Positions 1-9,556 are shown, numbered from the stretch's first letter. The stretch is DNA of 64,000 nt from Mucilaginibacter sp. dw_454 (GCF_018449775.1 NZ_JAAVVB010000004.1:310001-374000), one strand, 5' to 3'. The notes: generated by a model not told the origin, from the sequence alone. A program made the numbers and translations.

Positions 1-1
1 C

Positions 2-2101
2 GTACCAGCCGGTAACTGGATCATTGAGCGCAGCGGCATGACACCAACCGGTGTAAAAAACTCGCCGGCTACGCCTGAGGGTACCGGCCTGGAAGCCGAC
101 AAGATGAGTACTAAGCACATCGCTGCTCACTTTGATGCTTTTTTGGGCGAAATTCAGCGCCGTATCCCGGCCGAAGACCGCAAGAGCTGGAAAGTTACCG
201 TTGAGGACAGCTACGAAACCGGCGGTCAAAACTGGACAGACGAGTTGATTAATGAATTTAAGCAAGCGTACCATTATGATCCGGTGCCTTTTATCCCCGT
301 AATGCAAGGCAAAGTTGTGGGCAGCGAAGATCAGTCAGACCGTTTTCTTTGGGATCTGCGTCGTTTAATTGCCGACGATGTATCCTATAAATACGTGGGC
401 GGCCTGCGCGACATCAGCCATAAACATGGTTTGACGACCTGGTTGGAGAACTACGGCCACTGGGGTTATCCGGGCGAGTTTTTACAATACGGCGGACAAA
501 GCGATGAGATTGGCGGCGAGTTTTGGAGCGAGGGCGATTTGGGCGATATCGAAAATAAAGCAGCCTCCTCATCGGCACATATTTATGGGAAAACTAAGGT
601 ATCCGCCGAATCATTCACCGCTGCCGGCGATGCCTTTTGGCGCTATCCCGCCATGTTTAAAAAACGTGGCGATCGCTTTTTTACCGAAGGCATTAACAAT
701 ACCTTACTCCACGTCTACATAGAACAACCTACTGACAAAGCACCGGGAATTGATACCTGGTTTGGCGTAGAGTTTAACCGACTGAACACCTGGTTCTTTG
801 ACATGGACGTATTTCTGAAATACAGCAAACGTTGTAACCTAATGCTGCAGCAAGGTATTTACGCGGCAGACGTAGCCTACTTTATTGGTGAGGACGCACC
901 AAAAATGACCGGTATTACCGACCCTGCCTTACCGCAAGGCTATTCGTACGACTACATCAATGGCGAAGTGCTTAAAAACCGCATCACCGTTAAAAACGGC
1001 AAATTAACGCTGCCAAATGGCATTAACTACAGCATACTGGTATTGCCAAAACTGGAAACCATACGCCCGGAATTATTGGCTAAAATCAAGGACCTGGTAG
1101 CACAAGGCGCAGTAATTCTAGGACCTAAACCTAGTCGCTCGCCAAGTTTGCAAGGGTTCCCTTTAGCTGATAAACAAGTGCAAAAGTTAGCTGGCCAGCT
1201 TTGGGGCAATATTGATGGCGTTAACGTACGCGTAAACCGTTATGGCAAAGGCATGGTGATTTCGGGCATGAGTATGCAGCAAGCACTTAAGCTGGTAAAA
1301 GTTATTCCGGATGCTAAGATCACGCAAAGCGATTCGATATTATTTATCCATCGTCAGTTAAAAGACGGTTCTATTTATTTTATTTCTAACCAGAGAACCA
1401 GCACGGTAAATATTTCGCCTAAATTCCGCATCACCGGCAAACAGCCGGAGTTATGGGATGCCGTAACCGGCGACAGGCGCGATCTCCCATCATATTATCA
1501 AGCCAACGGCACCACTACTGTTCCGATGAAACTCGCTCCTTATGAAAGTGCATTTATCGTGTTCCGCAAGGCGGGCATGAAGCGGGATACCAGCCGTTCA
1601 AATTATCCGCGTGCTACGGCATCTATCGCTATCGATCAACCGTGGACGGTAAATTTTGACAGCAAAATGCGCGGTCCGGCAAACCCGGTAACGTTCGAGA
1701 ATTTAACAGATTGGTCGCAAAGCGCTAATGATAGCATTAAATATTATTCGGGCACCGCTTTTTATCACAATAGCTTTAATATTGCTACTTTAGTAAAAGG
1801 AACCAATTATATACTTGACCTGGGTTTGGCCCGGGCCATTGCTAAAGTAAAAATTAACGGCGTTGATGTGGGTGGTGTGTGGACGCCTCCTTACCAATTG
1901 GATATTACAAAAGCCTTAAAACCCGGCGCTAATAAAATTGAGGTAAAGGTGGTTAACACCTGGAACAACCGTTTAATTGGCGATAGCAAACTACCGGCGG
2001 CAGAGCGTAAAGCAACTGCATTTGTAATGCCGAATGAAGGTAAAGGTTTAGAGTCGTCTGGTTTATTGGGTCCGGTTAAGGTTTCGGTGGTGAAATACTG
2101 A
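2..2101 (+). CDS. GH106-type alpha-L-rhamnosidase, 5'-partial
   Basis: The frame is open from base 2, so the gene begins before the window. An ATG at 38 is internal, because the residues before it (a GNWIIERSG-like stretch) continue the family pattern GNW...TGxxNxPA...GLExDKxS. About 699 residues are visible; full GH106 enzymes usually exceed 900. Also visible are a segment with EQPTDKAPG and TWF (about base 720-780) followed by LLQQG-type residues, and a C-terminal jelly-roll-like end with VNTWNNRLIGD, which matches the NLWxNRLIGD ending of GH106. The likely role is periplasmic or secreted release of rhamnose from pectin-like or other rhamnosides. It lies in a glycosidase cluster and is followed by GH92 after a repeat block. 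The last 21 coding bases are part of the tandem repeat that follows. Substrate cannot be read from sequence. Confidence 0.8.
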   Translation, partial: VPAGNWIIERSGMTPTGVKNSPATPEGTGLEADKMSTKHIAAHFDAFLGEIQRRIPAEDRKSWKVTVEDSYETGGQNWTDELINEFKQAYHYDPVPFIPVMQGKVVGSEDQSDRFLWDLRRLIADDVSYKYVGGLRDISHKHGLTTWLENYGHWGYPGEFLQYGGQSDEIGGEFWSEGDLGDIENKAASSSAHIYGKTKVSAESFTAAGDAFWRYPAMFKKRGDRFFTEGINNTLLHVYIEQPTDKAPGIDTWFGVEFNRLNTWFFDMDVFLKYSKRCNLMLQQGIYAADVAYFIGEDAPKMTGITDPALPQGYSYDYINGEVLKNRITVKNGKLTLPNGINYSILVLPKLETIRPELLAKIKDLVAQGAVILGPKPSRSPSLQGFPLADKQVQKLAGQLWGNIDGVNVRVNRYGKGMVISGMSMQQALKLVKVIPDAKITQSDSILFIHRQLKDGSIYFISNQRTSTVNISPKFRITGKQPELWDAVTGDRRDLPSYYQANGTTTVPMKLAPYESAFIVFRKAGMKRDTSRSNYPRATASIAIDQPWTVNFDSKMRGPANPVTFENLTDWSQSANDSIKYYSGTAFYHNSFNIATLVKGTNYILDLGLARAIAKVKINGVDVGGVWTPPYQLDITKALKPGANKIEVKVVNTWNNRLIGDSKLPAAERKATAFVMPNEGKGLESSGLLGPVKVSVVKY

Positions 2102-2530
2102 TGTTACCACCACGTCATCGCGAGCGTAGCGTGGCGATCTCCGGATAAGCGGTAATGCGCAACGTCTCAGAGATCGTCACGCTCGTACCTCGCTCACGAT
2201 GACATGGTGGAGACCAACAAAAAAGTTTCGGTGGTGAAATACTGATATTACCACCACGTCATCGCGAGCGTAGCGTGGCGATCTCCGGATAAGCGGTAAT
2301 GCGCAACATGTCAGAGATCGTCACGCTCATACCTCGCTCACGATGACGTGGTGGGGACCAACAAAAAAGTTTCGGTGGTGAAATACTGATGTTACCACCA
2401 CGTCATCGCGAGCGTAGCGTGGCGATCTCCGGATAAGCGGTAATGCGCAACATGTCAGAGATCGTCACGCTCATACCTCGCTCACGATGACGTGGTGGGA
2501 CCAACAAAAGCTTCGGTTGTAAAATACTGG
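2081..2530. repeat. Tandem triplication of a palindromic repeat that includes the end of the upstream gene
   Basis: Three direct copies are seen: 2081-2224 (144 bp), 2225-2368 (144 bp) and 2369-2509 (141 bp). A diverged fragment of the unit start follows at 2510-2530. Each unit starts with the last codons and stop of the rhamnosidase gene. It then has a left arm (CGTCATCGCGAGCGTAGCG...), a short loop containing CCGGATAAGCG, and an inverted right arm (...CGTACCTCGCTCACGATGAC), so each can fold into a long hairpin. Copies differ at only a few bases, which points to recent amplification. This block fills the gap of about 470 bp before the GH92 gene, and I see no gene in it. Confidence 0.93.
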
Positions 2531-2572
2531 TCGCCGCTTATGTGCGATACTTTATAAACTTAATTTACCGTA

Positions 2573-4903
2573 ATGACCCTTAGATCATCATTGCTGGCTA
2601 TGGCTTTTTGCTTAGCCCTTTTGCCTGCACATGCCCAACAAAAGAAGCTACCTGTTGACTATGCCGACCCGTTGCTGGGCACGTCCGAATCGCGCTGGAT
2701 GCTGAACCCCGGCGCTACCATGCCCTTTGGTATGGTGCAGCTTGCGCCAGATAACCAGGAAGGTGTCTGGAAATCGGGGTACGAATATTCCATCAACAAC
2801 ATAGGCGGTTTTAGCCATATCCATGATTGGACCATGGCCGGGCTTTCGGTGATGCCAACGGTGGGTGTGCTGAACATCAAGCGCGGCTCGACCGATAACC
2901 CAACTACCGGCTGGACCTCGGGATATCGCTCACGCATCTACAAAGAAACGGAGAAAGCCAGCCCCGGCTATTATGCCGTTAAGCTGATGAATGGCGATAT
3001 TACCACCGAACTCACCAGCACCACCCGCGCGGGCTTTTTCAAATTCACCTACCCTACCGAATTGGATGCGCACATACTATTTAATCTCGATATCCCTTTT
3101 GAAAATACAGCCGAGATCCTGGAGGCCGAATTTACCAAAGTAAGCAGCACCGAGATAGAGGGCTACTCGCACCAAAAATGGGGTTGGCAAGATTACATTG
3201 TGCATTTTGTGGCGCGGTTTGACCACCCGATGGAAGGCTTTGGTGGCTGGGTGGGCAACAAGATCTCTAAAGATATCACCGAGTTAAAAGGCAAAGGTGC
3301 AATGGGCGCTTATGCCGATTTCCATACCAAACCCGGCGAAGTGATCCAATTGCAAACGGCCATATCTTTAGTTAGTATTGAAGATGCGCGCCTGAATTTG
3401 CACACCGAAATGGACCCGTTTAAATGGAGCTTTGCGGCGGTACATAACAATGCGCGAACCGTGTGGAACAACCTGCTGGGCAAGATCAAAATTGAAGGCG
3501 GCACCGAGGAGAACAAAAAGAAATTTTACAGCAACATGTACCGATCGTACGTGGCACGCAGTACCTGGAGCGATGTCAACGGCAAATGGATAGACCCGAA
3601 TGAAATAGAAAGACAGTCGGACCCTAACACACCGATTTTAGGCTCGGATGCGTTTTGGAACACGTTCTGGAACCTGAACCAGCTGTGGACGTTGGTTACG
3701 CCTGACGTCGCCAGTAAATGGACACGATCTTTTTTACAGATCTATAAATATGGCGGCTGGCTGCCCAAAGGTCCGGCCGGGATTGAGTACTCCGGCATTA
3801 TGGAAGCCTCGCACGAGATAGCTTTGATTACCAGCACTTACCAGAAAGGTATCCGCGATTTTGATGCGAACCTGGCTTTCGAGGCTATTATGCATCAACA
3901 AACCACGCCCGGCGTGGTAACCCCCGAAGGTGGCTTTGCAGGGAATAAATATTATGAATCATACCTAAAGTTAGGTTACGTACCCAACGAAGTAGGCCAG
4001 GTATCAAACACTTTGGAATATGCTTATGATGATTGGTGCGCCGGCCAGTTTGCCAAAGCTTTGGGCAAAACCAAAGAGGCTGATATGCTGATGGAGCGTG
4101 CCGATGCCTTTAAAAAAGTCTGGGACCCATCGGTAAAATACATCCGCATGAAGCACGCCGACGGTACCTGGGTAAAAGAGTGGAGTCCCTACTGCTGCAC
4201 CGCTTTCGACGGGCCGGGTTACCTGGAGGGCAATGCCTGGCAATACAGCTTTTTTAAACCGCACGACGTGCAGGGCATTATCAACCTGATGGGTAAAAAA
4301 GAATTTAATGACCGGTTGGATTCGGGTTTTGTAAAATCGTCAAAATTTGATTTTAATGCCGATGGCGATATGTACGACCTGGTGCCGGTAAACCATGGCA
4401 ATCAGCCTAATATGCAGGCGGCGTGGTTGTTTAATTACTCGGGCAAACCCTGGCTTACCCAAAAATGGAGCCGCGAGATCATGGATAAATATTACGGCTC
4501 AACCCCATACCACGGTTGGCTGGGTGATGAGGACGAGGGCCAGATGGGCGCCTGGTTTGTAATGGCTGCCATGGGTTTGTTTGAGACAGACGGCGGCTCG
4601 TCTATCAAACCGTTTTATGAGATTGGTAGTCCGCTGTTCCCCAAGGCTGTTATTACTTTAGATAATCATTACTATAAAGGCAAAACGTTTACTATCGAGG
4701 CTAAGAATACATCGAAAGCAAACAGATATATCCAGTCGGCTACCTTTAATGGCAAGCCGCTCACTAAACCCTGGGTCTATCACCAGGATCTGGTAAATGG
4801 TGGTAGTTTAGTATTAGTGATGGGGCCGAAACCTAATATGGCCTGGGGCAGTAAGCAAGGCGATGCGCCGCCGTCAATGTCGGCACCAACAAATGGCAAC
4901 TAA
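2573..4903 (+). CDS. GH92 family alpha-mannosidase
   Basis: A 776-residue secreted enzyme with a signal peptide ending near LPAHAQ (residue 22). GH92 enzymes are calcium-dependent exo-alpha-mannosidases, mostly alpha-1,2, acting on N-glycans and mannans. Family motifs seen are GGFSHIH near residue 85, the GSDAFWNTFWNLNQLW block near 360, and GDEDEGQMGAW at 651-661. The last is the conserved motif that carries the catalytic-base acids. Length matches the family. It follows the GH106 gene on the same strand, but the repeat block between them probably separates the transcripts. No strong promoter motif was found. Linkage specificity is inferred from family only. Confidence 0.93.
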   Translation: MTLRSSLLAMAFCLALLPAHAQQKKLPVDYADPLLGTSESRWMLNPGATMPFGMVQLAPDNQEGVWKSGYEYSINNIGGFSHIHDWTMAGLSVMPTVGVLNIKRGSTDNPTTGWTSGYRSRIYKETEKASPGYYAVKLMNGDITTELTSTTRAGFFKFTYPTELDAHILFNLDIPFENTAEILEAEFTKVSSTEIEGYSHQKWGWQDYIVHFVARFDHPMEGFGGWVGNKISKDITELKGKGAMGAYADFHTKPGEVIQLQTAISLVSIEDARLNLHTEMDPFKWSFAAVHNNARTVWNNLLGKIKIEGGTEENKKKFYSNMYRSYVARSTWSDVNGKWIDPNEIERQSDPNTPILGSDAFWNTFWNLNQLWTLVTPDVASKWTRSFLQIYKYGGWLPKGPAGIEYSGIMEASHEIALITSTYQKGIRDFDANLAFEAIMHQQTTPGVVTPEGGFAGNKYYESYLKLGYVPNEVGQVSNTLEYAYDDWCAGQFAKALGKTKEADMLMERADAFKKVWDPSVKYIRMKHADGTWVKEWSPYCCTAFDGPGYLEGNAWQYSFFKPHDVQGIINLMGKKEFNDRLDSGFVKSSKFDFNADGDMYDLVPVNHGNQPNMQAAWLFNYSGKPWLTQKWSREIMDKYYGSTPYHGWLGDEDEGQMGAWFVMAAMGLFETDGGSSIKPFYEIGSPLFPKAVITLDNHYYKGKTFTIEAKNTSKANRYIQSATFNGKPLTKPWVYHQDLVNGGSLVLVMGPKPNMAWGSKQGDAPPSMSAPTNGN

Positions 4904-5036
4904 ATAGTTATTATACACGGTATCGTCATTTAGCGAACGCATGGCATATTCTGTATGGATTATTTCAAACAACCAGGTGCTTAGTCCGTTGCATTGGTAA
5001 GATATTTGTACTATTTCAACTATCAACAGCATAGAC

Positions 5037-5474
5037 ATGAACATCAACCCAAAAGCCCCGGTTATTACTAACGACGAGATTCTGATCAATGCGCCGCTGA
5101 TTGATATATGGAACATTCATACCGATATTTCAGGCTGGAGTGATTGGAACAACGAGATTACGGCCTCAAAAATTGAAGCACCTGCTGCTATTGGCAAAAC
5201 CTTTAGCTGGACGATTAGCGGCATGGAGATCACCTCGACTATCAGCGAACTGATCCCCGGGCAAAAAATAGCCTGGTCGGGCACTGTAAATGGCGTATTA
5301 GGTATTCACGTTTGGTTGCTGCGCGACATGGGCGATGGTGTGCTGGTAAATACCGCCGAATCATTAGAAGGCGACCCGATAGTTGAGCAGGTAGATTCCT
5401 ATCAAAACGATTTAAATAAAGCCTTGCGCACCTGGTTAGAGAATTTAAAGAAGAAAGCGGAAGGGAAATTGTAA
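5037..5474 (+). CDS. SRPBCC (START/Bet v1-like) domain protein
   Basis: A 145-residue cytoplasmic protein without signal peptide. The pattern INAPLIDIWNIHTDISGWSDWN near the N-terminus and the ending DSYQNDLNKALRTWLENLKK are typical of polyketide-cyclase/dehydrase-like SRPBCC proteins, which bind hydrophobic ligands in a deep cavity. The specific ligand is unknown. It stands alone between GH92 and a convergent hydrolase gene. A bidirectional terminator and a palindromic repeat lie just downstream. Family call is good; function is not assignable. Confidence 0.75.
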   Translation: MNINPKAPVITNDEILINAPLIDIWNIHTDISGWSDWNNEITASKIEAPAAIGKTFSWTISGMEITSTISELIPGQKIAWSGTVNGVLGIHVWLLRDMGDGVLVNTAESLEGDPIVEQVDSYQNDLNKALRTWLENLKKKAEGKL

Positions 5475-5491
5475 AATATTTATACACCACT

Positions 5492-5583
5492 ACGTCATCG
5501 TGAGCGAGGAACGAGCGTGACGATCTCTGAACGAGTGACTAAGTCCGCGAGCCGGAGATCGCCACGCTACGCTCGCGATGACG
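5492..5583. repeat. Dispersed palindromic repeat, B/A' arms
   Basis: Left arm 5492-5528 (ACGTCATCGTGAGCGAGG...) is imperfectly complementary to right arm 5552-5583 (...CTACGCTCGCGATGACG). It is the same family as the 2.1-kb tandem block but with the arm order reversed. Confidence 0.9.
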
Positions 5584-5593
5584 AGCTTATTGT

Positions 5594-5634
5594 AAAAGAG
5601 CCCATCTGCAATTATTGCAGATGGGCTCTTTTTA
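5594..5634. terminator. Bidirectional rho-independent terminator
   Basis: A near-perfect stem AAAAGAGCCCATCTGCA / TGCAGATGGGCTCTTTT with short loop ATTAT and A/T tracts on both sides. It lies between the convergent SRPBCC gene and GH5-like gene. Confidence 0.92.
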
Positions 5635-5649
5635 TTTATTGTATATATC

Positions 5650-6732
5650 TTATTTCTCCGAAGTCAATTTCTTAATCAGCTCAACCTCATCAGTTTTATA
5701 GGGCGTACCATCTTTACGGAAGATATCATGGAACCACAATTTGGGTTCGTCGCCGTTTGGCATTGGGGTATCCCAGGCGTAAATAGTGTTGGTTTTGCCC
5801 ATCACAAAGCCCCAGTTAATCGCTCCTACATGTTCGGCTTTCAGCATCGGCAGTACGGTAGCGAAAGTGCTGTTACGCGGGCGGGCCATATATTCAGTAC
5901 AAATAACCGGTTTGCCATGCGTTTTTAGTAGCTGTACCACACGGCGGTGGGCATCCACCTCGTCATAATTATGATAGGTAATTACATCGGAGTTTAGTGC
6001 CTGGTAAGCATTCAATTTCTCGAAAGTCCAATCCCACAAACCCGCAGATACCGGCTGGTCCGGGCGCACTTCATGTGCCCAGGCAAATACATTTTGCAGT
6101 AAAGGCAATGAGGCTTCTCTTTTACCACTGTTACCCGGCTCGTTGAACAAATCCCACAATAAAATACGTTTGTCATGACCAAAAGTGGTCAGGATATCTT
6201 TTACATAATGATGCAAGCGCTCCATTTCTTTTGGGTCTTTCAAAGCCGGTACACCCGGGTCCTGCATCCAGCCTGAATTATGTACGCCTATTTTTGGCTC
6301 CGGCTGTTTGCCCGGTTTTGGGTCGTTGTTCCAGCAATCGTCAAAAAACACAAAAAGGGGCTGGATATGATGTTTAGCCGCAATAGCTAAAAACTCATTA
6401 ACGCGCGATTTAAAACCTTTCGGGTCCTCGGCATAAGCAACGCTGTGCAAGAAAACACGCACGGTGTTAAAGCCAATGCCCTCGGCGTAGCCCAGCTCGC
6501 GGTCGATAGTTTTAGGATCGAAAGTATCGGCCTGCCACATCTCCAGTTGATTAATAGCGGTGCTCGGAATAAAGTTAGCGCCGGCCAGCCAGCGGTGCTG
6601 GCTATACCACCGGTTAGCTTTAGCCGCCGACCAGATTTTATCTTTAACTACAGTTTTAGACTGCGCATTTACTGTCACTCCGCCTAACAGGCACAGGGCG
6701 CCGGTTAATACCAGATTTTTTATTATTTTCAT
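5650..6732 (-). CDS. Secreted GH5-like (cellulase-family) glycoside hydrolase
   Basis: A 360-residue (beta/alpha)8-type hydrolase with a signal peptide ending near NAQ (residue 24). The clan GH-A signatures are present: LLWDLFNEPG, with the likely acid/base Glu198, and KPVICTEYMAR, with the likely nucleophile Glu280. A cluster of aromatic residues (WAxxANRWY, WLAGANF) fits a substrate groove. Close relatives are often labelled cellulase-family hydrolase or xylanase, but the substrate cannot be deduced here. It is monocistronic: a terminator lies just past its stop, and a repeat with the divergent gene at 7035 lies upstream. Retaining mechanism is inferred from clan membership. Confidence 0.85.
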   Translation of the reverse strand: MKIIKNLVLTGALCLLGGVTVNAQSKTVVKDKIWSAAKANRWYSQHRWLAGANFIPSTAINQLEMWQADTFDPKTIDRELGYAEGIGFNTVRVFLHSVAYAEDPKGFKSRVNEFLAIAAKHHIQPLFVFFDDCWNNDPKPGKQPEPKIGVHNSGWMQDPGVPALKDPKEMERLHHYVKDILTTFGHDKRILLWDLFNEPGNSGKREASLPLLQNVFAWAHEVRPDQPVSAGLWDWTFEKLNAYQALNSDVITYHNYDEVDAHRRVVQLLKTHGKPVICTEYMARPRNSTFATVLPMLKAEHVGAINWGFVMGKTNTIYAWDTPMPNGDEPKLWFHDIFRKDGTPYKTDEVELIKKLTSEK

Positions 6733-6787
6733 TGTAGTGTCTGTTATAAATGGTGCGCTAATATAATAGAATAAATTTTACCTTTTT

Positions 6788-6862
6788 GTCATTGCGAGGA
6801 GGGACGACAAAGCAATCGCGAATAATGCATCCTTGCGATTGCCGCGCTACGCTCGCAATGAC
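6788..6862. repeat. Dispersed palindromic repeat, GTCATTGCGAGG type
   Basis: Inverted arms GTCATTGCGAGG...CAATCGCGA and TTGCGATTG...CTCGCAATGAC with a short loop. It lies in the 302-bp divergent intergenic region between the GH5-like gene and the gene at 7035. Confidence 0.88.
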
Positions 6863-6975
6863 AATTGATTAATGATGGTGTCACTCACCAAAATTGCTGC
6901 GCTTGAATTCATATATCAAATAATTTAACATTTGCTACCAAGACAGTACAGGACGGCAAATTATCTATCTTGTAT

Positions 6976-6983
6976 TATGTTTG
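6976..6983 (+). promoter_or_regulatory. Putative Bacteroidota -7 promoter element
   Basis: TATGTTTG matches the TAnnTTTG -7 consensus and lies about 50 bp before the ATG at 7035. No good -33 TTG at normal spacing is visible, so support is partial. It overlaps the TTG at 6981 and so argues against that codon as a start. Confidence 0.4.
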
Positions 6984-7034
6984 TTAACCAAATATATGCT
7001 TAGCAATTTATCGCTATACTTTATACTACTTACT

Positions 7035-8702
7035 ATGAATAAAATCAGCAAAAAACTGATCGCATGCTTATTGTGCCTTGTTAGCGTTTCTGTATTAGCT
7101 CAGGGCGTTAAAGTGGCGCAGCCTGCGCCTAAGATTGTTAATATTGTCAACTTCATTCGTCTGCTTGAACCCCGCGACGAAAAGATCACCGAAGATGTGC
7201 TTTACCAAACCGTTGTAAAACAGGTGGAGATCATGAAGAAATATCATTTGGGTGGTACCTTCTTATTGCAATACGACGCTTTGATGGATAAACGCTATCA
7301 AACGCTGCTGGCCTCATTACCCAAAGGAAGTTTTGAAATTGGCGCCTGGTGGGAAATACCGCAGCCGCTGGTTGAAAACGCAGGCATGACCTGGCGCGGC
7401 CGCTATCCATGGGATTGGCGGGCAAATATTGGCTTCTCTACCGGCTATACCCTGCCCGAGCGCGAGAAGTTGATAGACACTTATTTTACTGATTTTAAAA
7501 AGATTTTCGGCTATTATCCAAAAACCGTGGCTTCTTGGTTTATTGATGCTTATAGCTTGAATTATATGTATCAGAAATACCATATCGTGGCTTCCGGAAA
7601 TTGTAAGGACCAGTACGGCACCGATGGCTATACCCTATGGGGCGGCTACTGGAACCAGGCTTATTACCCAAGCAAGATTAACTCTTACATGCCTGCGCAG
7701 CATGCCGAGGCGCAGATACCGGTACCTATTTTCAGGTTATTGGGTAGCGACCCGGTGCGCCAATATGATACAGGTATCAGCTCGACCCGCCAGGGTGTGA
7801 TTACACTCGAACCTGTTTATCATTTTGGTGGTGGCGATTCTACCTGGGTTAATTGGTTCTTTAAGGCTTTGGTTGATGATAAATCGGTAAACTTTAACTA
7901 CACCCAGGCCGGTCAGGAAAACTCGTTTACCTGGGATGCCATGAAGAAAGGTTTCGAGATCCAGATGCCGCTGATTGCCAAACTGCGCGACGAACATAAA
8001 TTACGTGTAGAAACCATGGAGCAATCTGGCAACTGGTTCAAGGCGAAATATAAAGTTACCCCGCCAACCTCGTTCTCGGTTGGTAAAGATATCGAGGGCA
8101 GCGATTTAAAAACCAGCTGGTACAACAGCCGTTTTTACCGTATTAATTTATTGTGGGAGCACAACAACCTGCGCATTCGCGATATCCATTTGTTTGACGA
8201 GGCTTTCCCCTCGGTTTATGAAACGCAGCCGGTTACCTCCAACGAGTGTACATTTTTTACGCTACCTATTGTCGATGGTTATATCTGGAGCAAACGGAAT
8301 AATTTGTCAGGGCTGCGCTTTAAAGTTAAGACCGATGCCGGCGAGGTATTGTTAGCCGGCGGCGATCCGAAATTCAGTAAAACAGCTGCTGGTGGATTAC
8401 ACATATCATGGCCGCTGACAACCGTTAAAGGATCATTAGAGATCGACCTAACTGAAGGCCAGATTAAAGTAAACCTGAGCAGCAAAACCACATGCGATTG
8501 GTACCTGGAGCTAAACACGCCGCCGACAGATAAACTGCCATTCGAGAAAATCGACACCAAAGAACTGGACTGCAAATTTGAGGATACCGACTATAAACTA
8601 AAAGCTATAAAAGGTATTTTCAGCAAACCGGGCAACAGTTCTATTTTCAGGTTGTCGCCGGAGACTAATAGTATTGTTTTGAATACGGCTGATATAAAAT
8701 AA
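7035..8702 (+). CDS. Secreted protein of unknown function, probable carbohydrate-active
   Basis: A 555-residue protein; I chose ATG 7035 because the signal peptide (MNKISKKLIACLLCL...VLAQ) begins there, not at TTG 6981. The first ~330 residues alternate strand- and helix-like segments with many Trp/Asp/Tyr motifs (FEIGAWWEIPQPLVE, SWFIDAYSLNYMYQKY). This is reminiscent of barrel enzymes such as polysaccharide deacetylase or GH38/57-like folds. The C-terminal ~200 residues look beta-rich. I do not recognise the family. Its stop is one base before the DUF1080 gene at 8704, so the two are almost certainly co-transcribed, which suggests a role in processing modified disaccharides or glycosides. 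Confidence 0.7.
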   Translation: MNKISKKLIACLLCLVSVSVLAQGVKVAQPAPKIVNIVNFIRLLEPRDEKITEDVLYQTVVKQVEIMKKYHLGGTFLLQYDALMDKRYQTLLASLPKGSFEIGAWWEIPQPLVENAGMTWRGRYPWDWRANIGFSTGYTLPEREKLIDTYFTDFKKIFGYYPKTVASWFIDAYSLNYMYQKYHIVASGNCKDQYGTDGYTLWGGYWNQAYYPSKINSYMPAQHAEAQIPVPIFRLLGSDPVRQYDTGISSTRQGVITLEPVYHFGGGDSTWVNWFFKALVDDKSVNFNYTQAGQENSFTWDAMKKGFEIQMPLIAKLRDEHKLRVETMEQSGNWFKAKYKVTPPTSFSVGKDIEGSDLKTSWYNSRFYRINLLWEHNNLRIRDIHLFDEAFPSVYETQPVTSNECTFFTLPIVDGYIWSKRNNLSGLRFKVKTDAGEVLLAGGDPKFSKTAAGGLHISWPLTTVKGSLEIDLTEGQIKVNLSSKTTCDWYLELNTPPTDKLPFEKIDTKELDCKFEDTDYKLKAIKGIFSKPGNSSIFRLSPETNSIVLNTADIK

Positions 8703-8703
8703 C

Positions 8704-9501
8704 ATGATGAAACTGAAACTAGTTATCGGCCTGCTGGCTGTCGCAAGTTTGGCGCAAGCTCAGGACGCGAAGAAAAAACCGCATTACTATAATGACCCCT
8801 TCACCCAACCTGCACCACTTGACTTTAATGATCACGAGGGTTATGTTTCTCTGTTCGACGGTAAAACATTGGACGGCTGGGACGGCAACCCCAAATTTTG
8901 GCGCGTTGAGGATGGCGCTATAGTAGGCGAGTCGACACCTGCAAACCCAAGCGGTAACAGTTACATCGTTTATCGTGGGATGAAGGCCAAAAATTTCACG
9001 CTAAAATTTGAGATTAAAGTTGACGGCGAGGGCGGCAGCGGCATCCAGTATCGCAGTTTAACCGGCATCCCCTGGCGCTTGCCAATAGATGAGAAACTGC
9101 AACCGGTAAAGTTAAACTGGATGATGACCGGCCCGCAGGCTGATTTCTGGCCGTCGGCAAAATTCTGGACCGGGCAGTTCTATTCAGAAAACACACCGCT
9201 ACGTATTGTAGCCTGGCGCGGGCAGGTGGTTGAGTCTTTCGGCACCAAATCAAAACGCCTGATGGGTAACATCGGCGATATCATGGACCTGTCCAAAATC
9301 GTCAAGAAAGACGACTGGAACCAGTACACCGTCATAGCCCGTGATGGTGTGTGTATCCATATCATCAATGGCCAGGTAATGGCGGTAATGATTGATGATG
9401 ATCCGCATTCTTCCAATAACATGGCCGGCTATATTGGTATTGAGATTGAATCTATTACTAAAGTTAGAGTGAGGAATATGTGGATTAAGAAGTTGAAGTA
9501 A
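8704..9501 (+). CDS. DUF1080 / 3-keto-disaccharide hydrolase family protein
   Basis: A 265-residue exported protein (signal peptide ending near LAQAQD). The family signature GYVSLFDGKTLDGWDG is at residues 46-61, followed by FWRVEDGAIVGES and a concanavalin-like sandwich with GGSGIQYRSL. Members of this family (3-keto-disaccharide hydrolase, PF06439) hydrolyse glycosides after oxidation to 3-keto sugars, or act as lectin-like domains. The single-base spacing to the preceding gene indicates translational coupling. Exported Gfo/Idh/MocA oxidoreductase and isomerase-like genes 45-50 kb away could supply 3-keto substrates; that link is inference. Confidence 0.85.
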   Translation: MMKLKLVIGLLAVASLAQAQDAKKKPHYYNDPFTQPAPLDFNDHEGYVSLFDGKTLDGWDGNPKFWRVEDGAIVGESTPANPSGNSYIVYRGMKAKNFTLKFEIKVDGEGGSGIQYRSLTGIPWRLPIDEKLQPVKLNWMMTGPQADFWPSAKFWTGQFYSENTPLRIVAWRGQVVESFGTKSKRLMGNIGDIMDLSKIVKKDDWNQYTVIARDGVCIHIINGQVMAVMIDDDPHSSNNMAGYIGIEIESITKVRVRNMWIKKLK

Positions 9502-9556
9502 AGCAATATTAGTCCGGATTACAAATCTGCACTAATATAAAACTAAACTCCCCATC

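Noticed and set aside
38..40. ATG at 38 as rhamnosidase start
   Set aside because: The frame is open from base 2 and its first residues fit the family, so the start lies outside the window.
2081..2509. Possible CRISPR array from three direct repeats
   Set aside because: Units are 144 bp with identical interiors and no unique spacers, and no cas gene lies nearby.
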